Shown here piece by piece: positions 24,489 to 32,426 of a stretch of DNA of 64,000 nucleotides. Source of the stretch: Candidatus Pelearchaeum maunauluense (GTDB lineage: Archaea > Thermoproteota > Nitrososphaeria_A > Caldarchaeales > Caldarchaeaceae); assembly GCA_030059675.1 (NCBI GenBank), contig JANVYQ010000004.1:121086-185085 (forward strand), read 5' to 3'. The position numbers and the translations under genes were made by a program. Positions within the stretch are counted from its first letter, which is position 1. Every line of letters begins with the position of its first letter. A model generated the notes under the pieces. That model searched no databases. It saw nothing but the letters and a program-made list of their open reading frames with translations, and was not told the origin of the DNA.

Positions 24489-24734
24489 CTGGGCAAAGTG
24501 AGGACGCGGAAAGTAAAGACACTCGCCAAAGAAATACTCGAAACATACAGCTCCCAAGTCTCAACATCATTCGAGCAGAATAAACTACTCGTGAGACAGG
24601 TGCTTGAGGGGAGGTTCTCTAAGAGGCTTGCCAATAGGATAGCGGGCTACCTTACGACACTAGCCAAGAGGGAGGCAAAAGCTAAAGAAGCAGAAGAAGA
24701 GAGCATAGTCGAAGCCGCGCCAGAGCAAAAATAA
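24489..24734 (+). CDS. rps17e: Ribosomal protein S17e, probable CTG start
   Basis: The 81-aa small-subunit protein begins (M)GKVRTRKVKTLAKEILETY, the conserved MG(K/R)VRTK opening of S17e, if read from CTG 24489. Starting at the GTG four codons later loses the conserved Gly-Lys. The rest is a three-helix domain (EQNKLLVRQVLEGRFSKRLANR) plus an acidic Ala/Glu tail. It is absent from bacteria. The frame is closed by TGA at 24480. Confidence 0.87.
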   Translation: MGKVRTRKVKTLAKEILETYSSQVSTSFEQNKLLVRQVLEGRFSKRLANRIAGYLTTLAKREAKAKEAEEESIVEAAPEQK

Positions 24735-24743
24735 GGATAATAC

Positions 24744-24824
24744 GTATGGTGATGAGACTGACCTGCACCGAGAGCCCAGCAGGGCTCTATGACGAGCATA
24801 CACCCTCCCTGAGTTTTAGGGAGG
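24744..24824. ncRNA. Structured intergenic segment, possible C/D-type sRNA
   Basis: The only sizeable gap between convergent genes holds two hairpins. One is at 24771-24788 (AGAGCCC-agca-GGGCTCT, 7 bp). The other is at 24804-24824 (CCTCCCT-gagtttt-AGGGAGG, 7 bp) and overlaps the htrA stop. On the plus strand a C box-like GTGATGA (24749-24755), TGACGA (24790-24795) and a D box CTGA (24809-24812) are spaced 64 nt end to end, as in archaeal C/D box RNAs. The inner boxes are imperfect and the terminal stem is weak. It could instead be a two-sided terminator. Confidence 0.3.
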
Positions 24825-25982
24825 TGGCCTAACTCCCAGAACAACATCAACGTTAAGAATCTTATCATCCCTGCTTATCGTTAACGTAACAACATCGTTG
24901 GGGCTTGTCTTTTCTTCCAGATAGGTTAGTATGTCGTCTATTGATTTTATTGGCAATCCATTTATCGCTATGATTATGTCCCCACCAGCCAGTATTCTTA
25001 TGCCATCTACTATGATTTCTTTTTCTCCTCCCCTTATTCCAGCTTTTGCCGCTGGGCCTCCTGCTACTACGCTCTCCACGAGGAAGCCGCGCTTAACGGA
25101 TACTCCGAGGGCTTCTGCTATGAGCTGGTTCATGTTCCGGCCCGCTATGCCGAGCCAGCTATGCTCATACGTGCCCTTCTCGATTAGTGTTGGAACTACC
25201 CGCGCTACTATCGTGGAGGGTATGGCGTAGCCTATTCCGACAAACCCGCGTATGGGTGATTCTATGGCTGTCGTTACCCCAACCACCTCGCCGCGCATGT
25301 TAAGTAATGGCCCCCCAGAGTTCCCTGGGTTCACCGCCGCGTCTATCTGTATGACTCCTGGGATGGAGAAGCCGCGCTTGGTTGGGAGGAGCCTATCTTT
25401 CTGGCTAACCACGCCTGTTGTTAGCGTTCCCTCCAATCCGAATGGGTTTCCCACAACTATTATCCTCTCTCCTATTTTCAGCTCCGAGGAGTTTCCCAGC
25501 TTAAGCGGCTTCAGGCTAATCTTGCTGGCATCAACCTTGAGCACGGCCAAATCGCTATACGGGTCGCGTCCCACCAGCTCGGCCTCCAGAACAGCCCCAT
25601 CAAGAAACGATACCCTAAACACGCTACCGTCTTCAACCACGTGATTATTGGTTACTATATGCCCAAGCGTGTCGTAGACGAAGCCAGAGCCGGAGGACTC
25701 GCCGAAGGGTGTGAGAACCCTAACCATAACCACAGAATCCTTGACACGCTCATAAACACTCGCTATATCAGCTTGAGTAGCCTCTACAATCACTGTTGAT
25801 ACTATCGTCTCAGCTTGATTCGCACCGTTAATAGATTCCTTGAGGTTCTCAATAGTGAGTGCGAGCTGTTTAACGTTAGATTGGAGTTGTTGTATGTTTA
25901 ATGAAATTGAATAGAGCTGAAAACCCATTATTGCCAGGAGTGAGAAGACCGTTAAGACCGCGAGAATGCTTAGCCTTGACAT
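24816..25982 (-). CDS. HtrA/DegP-type serine protease, membrane anchored
   Basis: The 388-aa protein begins with a signal anchor (LSILAVLTVFSLLAIMGF), followed by a short coiled coil. A trypsin-like domain with the full triad follows: His in IVTNNHVVEDG, Asp in DPYSDLAVLKVD, Ser in NPGNSGGPLL. One PDZ domain comes next (GFLVESVVAGGPAAKAGI to DDILTYLEEK). It would degrade or refold proteins outside the membrane. Length fits a one-PDZ HtrA. Confidence 0.93.
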   Translation of the reverse strand: MSRLSILAVLTVFSLLAIMGFQLYSISLNIQQLQSNVKQLALTIENLKESINGANQAETIVSTVIVEATQADIASVYERVKDSVVMVRVLTPFGESSGSGFVYDTLGHIVTNNHVVEDGSVFRVSFLDGAVLEAELVGRDPYSDLAVLKVDASKISLKPLKLGNSSELKIGERIIVVGNPFGLEGTLTTGVVSQKDRLLPTKRGFSIPGVIQIDAAVNPGNSGGPLLNMRGEVVGVTTAIESPIRGFVGIGYAIPSTIVARVVPTLIEKGTYEHSWLGIAGRNMNQLIAEALGVSVKRGFLVESVVAGGPAAKAGIRGGEKEIIVDGIRILAGGDIIIAINGLPIKSIDDILTYLEEKTSPNDVVTLTISRDDKILNVDVVLGVRPPP

Positions 25983-26056
25983 ACGCCATGACGAGGCTCT
26001 CCGAGTACCATTTAATAAAGGTTATTCATAATTCGCAGAGATGCTGGATAAGTAGT

Positions 26057-26064
26057 AATATAAG
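26057..26064 (+). promoter_or_regulatory. TATA box for hisS
   Basis: AATATAAG is centred about 26 nt before 26086, next to ATG 26088, consistent with a leaderless mRNA. Confidence 0.5.
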
Positions 26065-26087
26065 CGCAGGTGTTGGTGAGGTTGTCT

Positions 26088-27386
26088 ATGTTTGAGCCGC
26101 CGCGGGGCATGGATGACCTACTGCCAGACGAGATGCGCGTCAAGAGGAGGATAGAAGAAACCATACGCGAGGTCTTCCGCCTATACGGCTATGACGAGAT
26201 AGAGACCCCCACGCTGGAGTATCGTAGCCTCTTTGAAGCCAAGTCGGGCGACGAGATACGGCATAGGATGTTCACCCTACAGGACATGCATGGTAGGGTT
26301 CTGGCGCTCAGGCCTGAGGTAACCGCCTCTGTTGCGCGTGTTGTGGCTACTAGGATGAAGTCCGCGCCCACGCCTATACGCCTTGGATACATCGCGGACT
26401 GCTATAGGTATGATGAGCCACAGTGGGGGAGGAGGAGAAGGTTCTGGCACGGCGGGTTTGAGATATTCGGAAGCACAGACCCGCTGAGCGACGCGGAGAT
26501 AATGATAGCCAGCAACGAGGTCTTCAAAAGGCTGGGACTCACCAACATAAGATTCAAAACCGGGCATGTCGGCATAATGCGAGGTATATTATCAGAGCAG
26601 GGTGTTGATGAGAGGATACAAGACTCGTTTCTAAACATGCTGGACAGAAAAATGGTTGATGAGGCTTTCAGCTTATTATCAGAACACTGCCACGACGCTA
26701 CTGTGATTGGCGCTATACGTATGCTCTCCCAACTGAGTGGTGATGAGAAGATTTTCAGCTCCGCGCGTGATGTTGTTGCTTCATGGCCAACCGCCGCGAA
26801 GGCTCTTGAGAACTTTGAAGAAATAATAGGTATAGCTAGGGATTTAATAAAAGATGAATCGCGTATAACCATAGATTTTGGATTTGCGCGTGGGCTAGAA
26901 TACTATACGGGCTTCATTTTTGAACAATATGTTGATGGTCTTGACATAGCGTTTAACGGTGGTGGGAGATATGATAAGCTTGTTGAGATATTTGGTGGGA
27001 AGCATACGCCTGGCGTGGGCTGTGCCATCGGCATAACTAGGATTCAGACATACTTGATGCAGAAGGCTGTAGGCTCTATACAACAATCAGCAAGGATTTT
27101 TGTCTCTGTACTATCCGACAAGGTGAGGAGCTACGCGTTTAAGGTTGCGCAGATAGTAAGGTCTCGCGGTATGGCTGCGGAGCTTGACGTAACGCGTAAG
27201 CGCCTCTCAGCGGCTTTTGAATACTGCGAGAAGAAGAGAATAAAATACATGCTGGTCGTAGGTGAGAAGGAGGCCGCGGAAGATAAAGCGGCTCTGCGCA
27301 ACCTTGAGACGCGGGAACAAATAGAGGTCCCGCTAAGCCAGTTGGGCGAATTCGTGGAGAATCTACTCCGTTCGGGCCTGAGTTAA
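26088..27386 (+). CDS. hisS: Histidyl-tRNA synthetase
   Basis: The 432-aa class II synthetase opens with FEPPRGMDDLLPDE. Motif 2 lies around YRYDEPQWGRRRRFWHGGFE. Histidine-specific segments are IDFGFARGLEYYTGFIFE (HisA) and FNGGGRYDKLVEIFGG, and a C-terminal anticodon domain follows (KRLSAAFEYCEKKRIKYMLV). ATG 26088 matches the family N-terminus and promoter spacing. The frame extends to 26070 in GTG/TTG codons that are unlikely starts. Confidence 0.95.
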   Translation: MFEPPRGMDDLLPDEMRVKRRIEETIREVFRLYGYDEIETPTLEYRSLFEAKSGDEIRHRMFTLQDMHGRVLALRPEVTASVARVVATRMKSAPTPIRLGYIADCYRYDEPQWGRRRRFWHGGFEIFGSTDPLSDAEIMIASNEVFKRLGLTNIRFKTGHVGIMRGILSEQGVDERIQDSFLNMLDRKMVDEAFSLLSEHCHDATVIGAIRMLSQLSGDEKIFSSARDVVASWPTAAKALENFEEIIGIARDLIKDESRITIDFGFARGLEYYTGFIFEQYVDGLDIAFNGGGRYDKLVEIFGGKHTPGVGCAIGITRIQTYLMQKAVGSIQQSARIFVSVLSDKVRSYAFKVAQIVRSRGMAAELDVTRKRLSAAFEYCEKKRIKYMLVVGEKEAAEDKAALRNLETREQIEVPLSQLGEFVENLLRSGLS

Positions 27387-27450
27387 TCCCTTTTAATAGG
27401 CAGACCAGCGGTATTGGGCTGAACAGCCTAGATGGAGGGAAGAGACTGTA

Positions 27451-28257
27451 TTGATAGATATGCTCTTTCTGGAGGCTTCTATAGTAGTTATAGCATTAAC
27501 GTTAGTAGCGTATTTTGGGAGGTTCCTAGACCTCAGGGGGGCTTTGGCAGCCACCTTGGTCGGCTATATAATCTACCTCTTCGGAGGCCGCTTCCTCTTC
27601 ATAATAATGCTGGTCTTCTTCGTTGTCGCTGGCGCTTTAACGCACTACCGCTATGTGGAGAAGTATGGTGCTGGGGGGCGCGGTGCTAGAACATGGAGCA
27701 ACGTGCTGGCTAACGGCTCTATAGCGTGTATAGTCTTGGTTATGGGGCGTCTGTATGGTGTGGGCTCTCCAGCCACTACCGCGGCCTTCCTCGGAGCAGT
27801 ATCGGCTGCCTTCTCAGACACCATGGCAACAGAGGTTGGTATGCTCAATAGGAGAAAGCCCCGCCTCATAACGAATCTAAAAACGGTAGAGACAGGAACA
27901 CCTGGGGGAGTCAGCACGTATGGCATAGCGGGAGAGCTACTAGCGATAGCGATTTTGAGCGCCGTAGCGATGATGCCTTGGCTCTCACCATCATTGAGAA
28001 TAGAACAGTGGAGAATACCTGCTATAATCGCTATAGCAGGCATCGTAGGCTCAACAGCAGACAGCATAATCGGCGGGCTCTTCCAAGCACGCTACACATG
28101 CAAAAAATGCGGCCGCGCAGTAGAGGTTAAGCAACACTGCGGAGAGAAAACCCTACACCTAGGAGGCCTACCATACATAAACAACGACATAGTAAATATA
28201 ATAGCCACAGCAATAGGCGCGCTCACAGGCTACGCAATACAAGTAAGCATCCGCTAA
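27451..28257 (+). CDS. DUF92/TMEM19 integral membrane protein
   Basis: The 268-aa protein has about six membrane segments and the DUF92 landmarks ATLVGYIIYLFGGRF, SAAFSDTMATEVGMLNRRKP, TGTPGGVSTYG, GSTADSIIGGLFQARY and a CKKCG/HCGE pair. Some family members are proposed phytol-phosphate or polyprenyl kinases related to CDP-archaeol chemistry, so a lipid-precursor role is possible. TTG 27451 follows GGAGGGA. ATG 27460 is an alternative. Confidence 0.88.
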   Translation: MIDMLFLEASIVVIALTLVAYFGRFLDLRGALAATLVGYIIYLFGGRFLFIIMLVFFVVAGALTHYRYVEKYGAGGRGARTWSNVLANGSIACIVLVMGRLYGVGSPATTAAFLGAVSAAFSDTMATEVGMLNRRKPRLITNLKTVETGTPGGVSTYGIAGELLAIAILSAVAMMPWLSPSLRIEQWRIPAIIAIAGIVGSTADSIIGGLFQARYTCKKCGRAVEVKQHCGEKTLHLGGLPYINNDIVNIIATAIGALTGYAIQVSIR

Positions 28258-28280
28258 AGGGGGGAGGATATGGTTAGGAA

Positions 28281-28288
28281 TTTAAATA
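28281..28288 (+). promoter_or_regulatory. TATA box for tRNA-Arg
   Basis: TTTAAATA predicts transcription from about 28311, giving a leader of about 17 nt before the mature tRNA. Confidence 0.45.
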
Positions 28289-28327
28289 GAGCTAACAGCA
28301 GCCCAAAAATGAAGAGAAACCAGCGCT

Positions 28328-28402
28328 GGGCCCGTGGCCTAGTATGGATAAGGCGGCGGCCTCCTAAGCCGCAGATCGCCGGTTCAAGTCCGGCCGGGCC
28401 CG
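28328..28402 (+). tRNA. tRNA-Arg (anticodon CCT)
   Basis: A full cloverleaf can be drawn: acceptor GGGCCCG with CGGGCCC, D arm GCCT/AGGC, anticodon stem GCGGC/GCCGC with loop CTCCTAA, and T arm GCCGG-TTCAAGT-CCGGC. The discriminator is G and CCA is not encoded (the sequence continues CAT). No intron is needed. It reads AGG codons. Confidence 0.95.
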
Positions 28403-28407
28403 CATCT

Positions 28408-29724
28408 TTATAGCGCTGATTTGGTGAAGTTGGCTTCTTCCACTACTACTGCTGGTGCTAGTACTGGTGTCTCTACTTCCCACCAGCTTATCCAGTAGCG
28501 TTCGTTTCCGATGTCTCTTATTTTGGAGAATAGTTTGAGCATGTTGTCGCTTAGTCTAAGCTCTTTGAGTGATTTTTCTATGCTTCCGTGCTTTATGAGG
28601 AAGAGGCCGTCTCTGGGTATTGTGGAGAAGTCTCCTGTTCTGTGGTTTTGGTAGCGTAGATACCAGTCGTTGGTTATCCATATTCCGTTGTCTATGCTGG
28701 ATATTAGCTTGTCAAGGCTCTTGCTTCCCTGCTCCACCACTAGGTTAAATGGGTGTGGGACTATTATCCCAGCGTTAGCCGTCGTCTGCGTATTAAATTT
28801 CTTCGCGGTGGTGCTGTTATGTAGGTAGGTCTTGAGAACACCGTTCTCAATTATGGTGTTTCGCCTAGTCGGGACGCCCTCGTCGTCAAAAGCCCGCGCC
28901 CCATAGGTTTCCGCGAGCGTCGGGTCGTCTATCAGAGTGAGGTGGCTTGAAGCAACTTCCTGCCCCAGCTTCTCCGTCAAGAATGATATGCCCGCATCTA
29001 CGTGGAATGCTGAAGCCGCCTCCCCAAGCTCCTCCACCAAGTTTGCGAATGTCATAGGCCCTATCAGCGCCTCGTAAACTCCAGGCTCTCCGCTCACGGG
29101 GTTGGCCGCCATCTTAGCTATCTCACCAGCCCTATAACCAGCCTCATACGGGTTGAACAGCCGCTCCGCAGCGGCTATGGATACAAAATGCCCCGTAGCG
29201 TCATCGCTAACAAACGCGCGTGTAGATATCTCTATACCTCTGGAATGTTCTATGGCCTCAACGCCGCCAGTAGTTCTTAGATATGTTTTGTTATCGTCAT
29301 AGACTAGTGTCCCAGCTACGCGTGTTGCCCCAGCGTTGAGAGCGCCGTTTATAGTGGATTCAACATGCTTAACAAGCTCGTCAGGCTCGCCGCTGACCTC
29401 ACCAGGCTTAAGGAGCCGCTTATCATACTTATACGGCCCTCTCGGCAGCGGGGAATAAACATCCGCTGGGGGGCTGTTCTTAGCCATATAGACAGCCTTC
29501 TCAACCATCCTCTTCAAAGCTTGGCTTGACGTATCGGTTGTTGAGGCCACTGCTCTCCTCTCCTTTATGCAGACATACAACATCACACTGGTGTTGTTGA
29601 ATGTCTTCGTTACTGTTATCTCGTTGTTGGCGTACCGTATAATCCTGCGGATACCGCTATCAATCATAACCGCCGCGTCGGTGGCGCCTAGGCGCCTAGC
29701 CTCCCTAATCAGCCTGGAAGCCAT
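28408..29724 (-). CDS. PmbA/TldD-family protein, PmbA-like
   Basis: The 438-aa protein matches PmbA (TldE): GATDAAVMIDSGIRRIIRYAN, FDDEGVPTRRNTIIENGVLKTYL, NAGIIVPHPFNL and GDFSTIPRDGLFL. The HExxxH zinc motif of the catalytic TldD partner is absent, so alone it should be inactive, and no tldD gene is in the window. TldD/PmbA pairs trim small peptides and regulators. ATG 29724 gives the family length; an upstream TTG (six codons earlier in METRKMASR) is possible. A longer frame to 30075 overlaps the divergent kinase gene and is spurious. Confidence 0.87.
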   Translation of the reverse strand: MASRLIREARRLGATDAAVMIDSGIRRIIRYANNEITVTKTFNNTSVMLYVCIKERRAVASTTDTSSQALKRMVEKAVYMAKNSPPADVYSPLPRGPYKYDKRLLKPGEVSGEPDELVKHVESTINGALNAGATRVAGTLVYDDNKTYLRTTGGVEAIEHSRGIEISTRAFVSDDATGHFVSIAAAERLFNPYEAGYRAGEIAKMAANPVSGEPGVYEALIGPMTFANLVEELGEAASAFHVDAGISFLTEKLGQEVASSHLTLIDDPTLAETYGARAFDDEGVPTRRNTIIENGVLKTYLHNSTTAKKFNTQTTANAGIIVPHPFNLVVEQGSKSLDKLISSIDNGIWITNDWYLRYQNHRTGDFSTIPRDGLFLIKHGSIEKSLKELRLSDNMLKLFSKIRDIGNERYWISWWEVETPVLAPAVVVEEANFTKSAL

Positions 29725-29818
29725 CTTACGCGTCTCCAAAAACGCTCCACCTAGATAGCTTGACAAACAGAGTGAGATAAGAGTTTTGTTGAAGTAAATC
29801 ATCATAACTGGGGATAGT

Positions 29819-31402
29819 ATGGAAGAGCAGCCTGCAAAACAGCTTTTAATACAGGCTCTAGAGAGCCATAACGTTTCTGATAAGCTTGTTTTAGCCTTTT
29901 TGGAGGAGCTGGGCAGAAGCCCAGAGATTTTCGCTGTCGTAAAGGATTTTGAGCCGCTGATAGACGCGTCAGAGAGCGTAGCCAACGGCCAAAAGTATAG
30001 AATAACTATGGTAGATGAGGAGGTCTTCAGACGTGATGTTGAAGAGTTTGCCCTAGCAGAGATAATGGCCAGCAAGCTACTCCTATCCTACACACCGCTA
30101 ATCAACGCAGACGAGACTGAGCGCTACGGACTAACATATAGGTCTAGGATAATCGTTGAACTTCTCAAATCGCTGGTGGCTGAGCATAAATTAGCTGCCC
30201 TCGCATTAAGGATAAAGCCAGCGTACTTTCTGTATGAGAAGTTGAAACGCTTCGCAGCGGTATTCCCGCCAGCCAGATATAGGATATGGAGGGCTCTCCG
30301 AACAAACGTGGTAAAAAACGCGATAAACCGCTTCGTTGAAGCCGCCCACACCTTGGTTGAAGCTGGAATAATGGAGCGCGACGGTGAGTTCTTTAGAATA
30401 ACCAGGCAGGGATACGACTCTCTACATGAGCATCGCCTAATAGATGTGCGGAAGCTTGAGGACACGTTGAGAAACTATCTCTCGTGGCCCTTCCTGACTA
30501 AGGCGGCTGTAAAAGTCTTCCTAGAGCAGGTCTCACAAACTATTCAGTCGTCCAAGTTTTCCGACGAGCTAAAGCTGCCCGACCCATCCTCATACATTTA
30601 CATGCAGACATCGAAGGGGTTGCAGCCCTTAAGCGAGCAGCACGATATCATGGACTTGGCTAAGTATCTCTATGGGGATTGTCGGGCTGAGATAAGCCAT
30701 ATAGGGGGAGCGCTAAACTCCACATACCTCCTGAAGGTCTATACGCAGCATGGAGAGTCAATCAAGATATTTGTGAAGAAGTATCTAAACTGGACTGATG
30801 TAAAATGGATAATCGCGAGAGTATGGACGCTTGGTGTAAAGAACTTCTCGCTAAGCTCTGGCTCGCGTATGGCTAATGAGATATACTTCATAGACCTACT
30901 GAAAAACTATGGATTCAACACTGCTGAGATACTTCACGTAAACTGGAGAAGGAGAATACTTTTCCTAAACTATGTGGAAGGCATTAACCTTCTTGATGCT
31001 TGGATAAAGTCAATAGAAGGGCGTGAGAGGTTTGCTTTTGATGTGGGTAGATGCCTTGCTGAGATACACGCGCACGACATAACCATAGGGGACTGCAAGC
31101 CCGAGGTATTCATCAAGACCAGCGGCTCGGAAATCTACATAACCGACTTGGAGCAGGCATCGTTGCACGGCGATAAAGCGTGGGACGTGATGGAGATAAT
31201 CTTCTATCCAGGTCATTACCTAGATGTTAAAGAAGCTCAGGCCGTTGCTTCTGCGATAGTTGAGGGATACCTAACTCTGGGTGATATGAAAATAATACAA
31301 GAAGCGCTTAAGGCTAAGTATATCAGGACTCTAACTCCATGGACTCCTGTGTGGGTTCAGCGTTCAATTATTGAGGCCGTCAAGCCTCTTTTAAGAGCCT
31401 GA
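29819..31402 (+). CDS. Kinase-fold protein with unknown N-terminal domain
   Basis: The 527-aa protein splits in two. Residues 1-290 are helical with a winged-helix-like piece (TLVEAGIMERDGEFFRITRQ) and no recognised family. Residues about 295-500 resemble small-molecule or lipopolysaccharide/Bud32-like kinases: nucleotide loop ISHIGGALNSTYLLKVY, Lys in IKIFVKKYL, catalytic HDITIGDCKPEVFI and metal-binding ITDLEQA. The Asn expected after GD-x-K-P-E is Val, so activity is uncertain. It is convergent with a nucleotidyltransferase-like gene (23-nt overlap). Confidence 0.75.
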   Translation: MEEQPAKQLLIQALESHNVSDKLVLAFLEELGRSPEIFAVVKDFEPLIDASESVANGQKYRITMVDEEVFRRDVEEFALAEIMASKLLLSYTPLINADETERYGLTYRSRIIVELLKSLVAEHKLAALALRIKPAYFLYEKLKRFAAVFPPARYRIWRALRTNVVKNAINRFVEAAHTLVEAGIMERDGEFFRITRQGYDSLHEHRLIDVRKLEDTLRNYLSWPFLTKAAVKVFLEQVSQTIQSSKFSDELKLPDPSSYIYMQTSKGLQPLSEQHDIMDLAKYLYGDCRAEISHIGGALNSTYLLKVYTQHGESIKIFVKKYLNWTDVKWIIARVWTLGVKNFSLSSGSRMANEIYFIDLLKNYGFNTAEILHVNWRRRILFLNYVEGINLLDAWIKSIEGRERFAFDVGRCLAEIHAHDITIGDCKPEVFIKTSGSEIYITDLEQASLHGDKAWDVMEIIFYPGHYLDVKEAQAVASAIVEGYLTLGDMKIIQEALKAKYIRTLTPWTPVWVQRSIIEAVKPLLRA

Positions 31403-32426
31403 TATACTCGCGGCCCATCGCCGCTTGTGAGCCTATTAGAATGTTGAGATACTCTTTGTCTTGACGCCTGTCTTTCACTAGTTCAATCTTGCCCAATACT
31501 TCAACAACATCTCCGGCGTGAAACAGTGAGGAGAATGTGGTATCGTAGCATGTTAGCGTCTTGATTTCAACCCGTCTCCCTCCTATCTTCTCTTCTCCCT
31601 CCACCTCATATACGGCTGGTGTAAAGCAAGAATCCTTGGAATTGATGATGGTTAGCTTGGTTTTTGCTACGCCCATGCTCTTATAGAGCTTATCCCCATA
31701 CCTCTCCGTTATCTCCTCCACAAACTTTACAGCATGTACCGAGTATAGAGTGCCGCTTACTATCCCCCTGTTCCTGAGCCGCGAAGCCAGTAGCTGAGCA
31801 TCTTCCAGCGTTAGCGGGTAGCGTTTTAGTAGAGACTTGGTAAAGGCTGAGACTATAGATTCCCTATCATGCTGGCTTTGCAGCTCGTTTATTCCCGATG
31901 CTATGCGCCAAAAGTTATCTCCACCATACACTATTAGGTCTATATCCGCGTGCGGGTTGTGGAGCCCGACTAAGAGAGAGCCCGTCAAGCCTAGGAACTC
32001 CCTTCTAACGTCTAAGCTGGATTCAAGAATGTTTGCTAACTCCCTGCATTTCGCCGAGAAATAAAAGTCGTTGTTTTCTAATATCTCGGAAAAACGTTCC
32101 TCACACCTATAATGTCTCTCAACGGCTCCGAGTGGTATGTATGTGAATGTCTCCCCTATCGTCTCGTCATAATGCACGTATCTCTGATTCACCTTCTTAA
32201 GAAGGTCTATTGAATATACGATCTCTTCCATAGTGTAGCTCTTCACAACACGCGTATAGCGCTGGCCGTCGCGCGACCATTTACCATCTCCAGGCATATA
32301 CTTGAGGAATGCCATCACCCGTCCTGGGGGGTGGTTATCAGATACTACGCAGAATATCCAGCCTTCAGGGGTTTCTATATAGTCGTGGTCGCGATACTCG
32401 TGGTCTTGGTCTCTAATGGTTGGCAT
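31380..32426 (-). CDS. Nucleotidyltransferase-like protein, copy 1
   Basis: The 348-aa protein contains the polymerase-beta-type nucleotidyltransferase core LGLTGSLLVGLHNPHADIDLIVYG (G-S, then D-x-D). It is flanked by an N-terminal beta region (GWIFCVVSDNHPPGRVMAFLKY) and a C-terminal OB-like region (FHAGDVVEVLGKIELV). It resembles the predicted archaeal nucleotidyltransferases of COG2413. It is a diverged tandem paralogue of the next gene, which ends 14 nt inside its start. Substrate unknown. Confidence 0.78.
   Translation of the reverse strand: MPTIRDQDHEYRDHDYIETPEGWIFCVVSDNHPPGRVMAFLKYMPGDGKWSRDGQRYTRVVKSYTMEEIVYSIDLLKKVNQRYVHYDETIGETFTYIPLGAVERHYRCEERFSEILENNDFYFSAKCRELANILESSLDVRREFLGLTGSLLVGLHNPHADIDLIVYGGDNFWRIASGINELQSQHDRESIVSAFTKSLLKRYPLTLEDAQLLASRLRNRGIVSGTLYSVHAVKFVEEITERYGDKLYKSMGVAKTKLTIINSKDSCFTPAVYEVEGEEKIGGRRVEIKTLTCYDTTFSSLFHAGDVVEVLGKIELVKDRRQDKEYLNILIGSQAAMGREYIRLLKEA

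Noticed and set aside
29725..30075. N-terminal extension of the PmbA frame
   Set aside because: It overlaps the divergent kinase gene, has low-complexity Ser-rich composition, and the PmbA family N-terminus begins at 29724.
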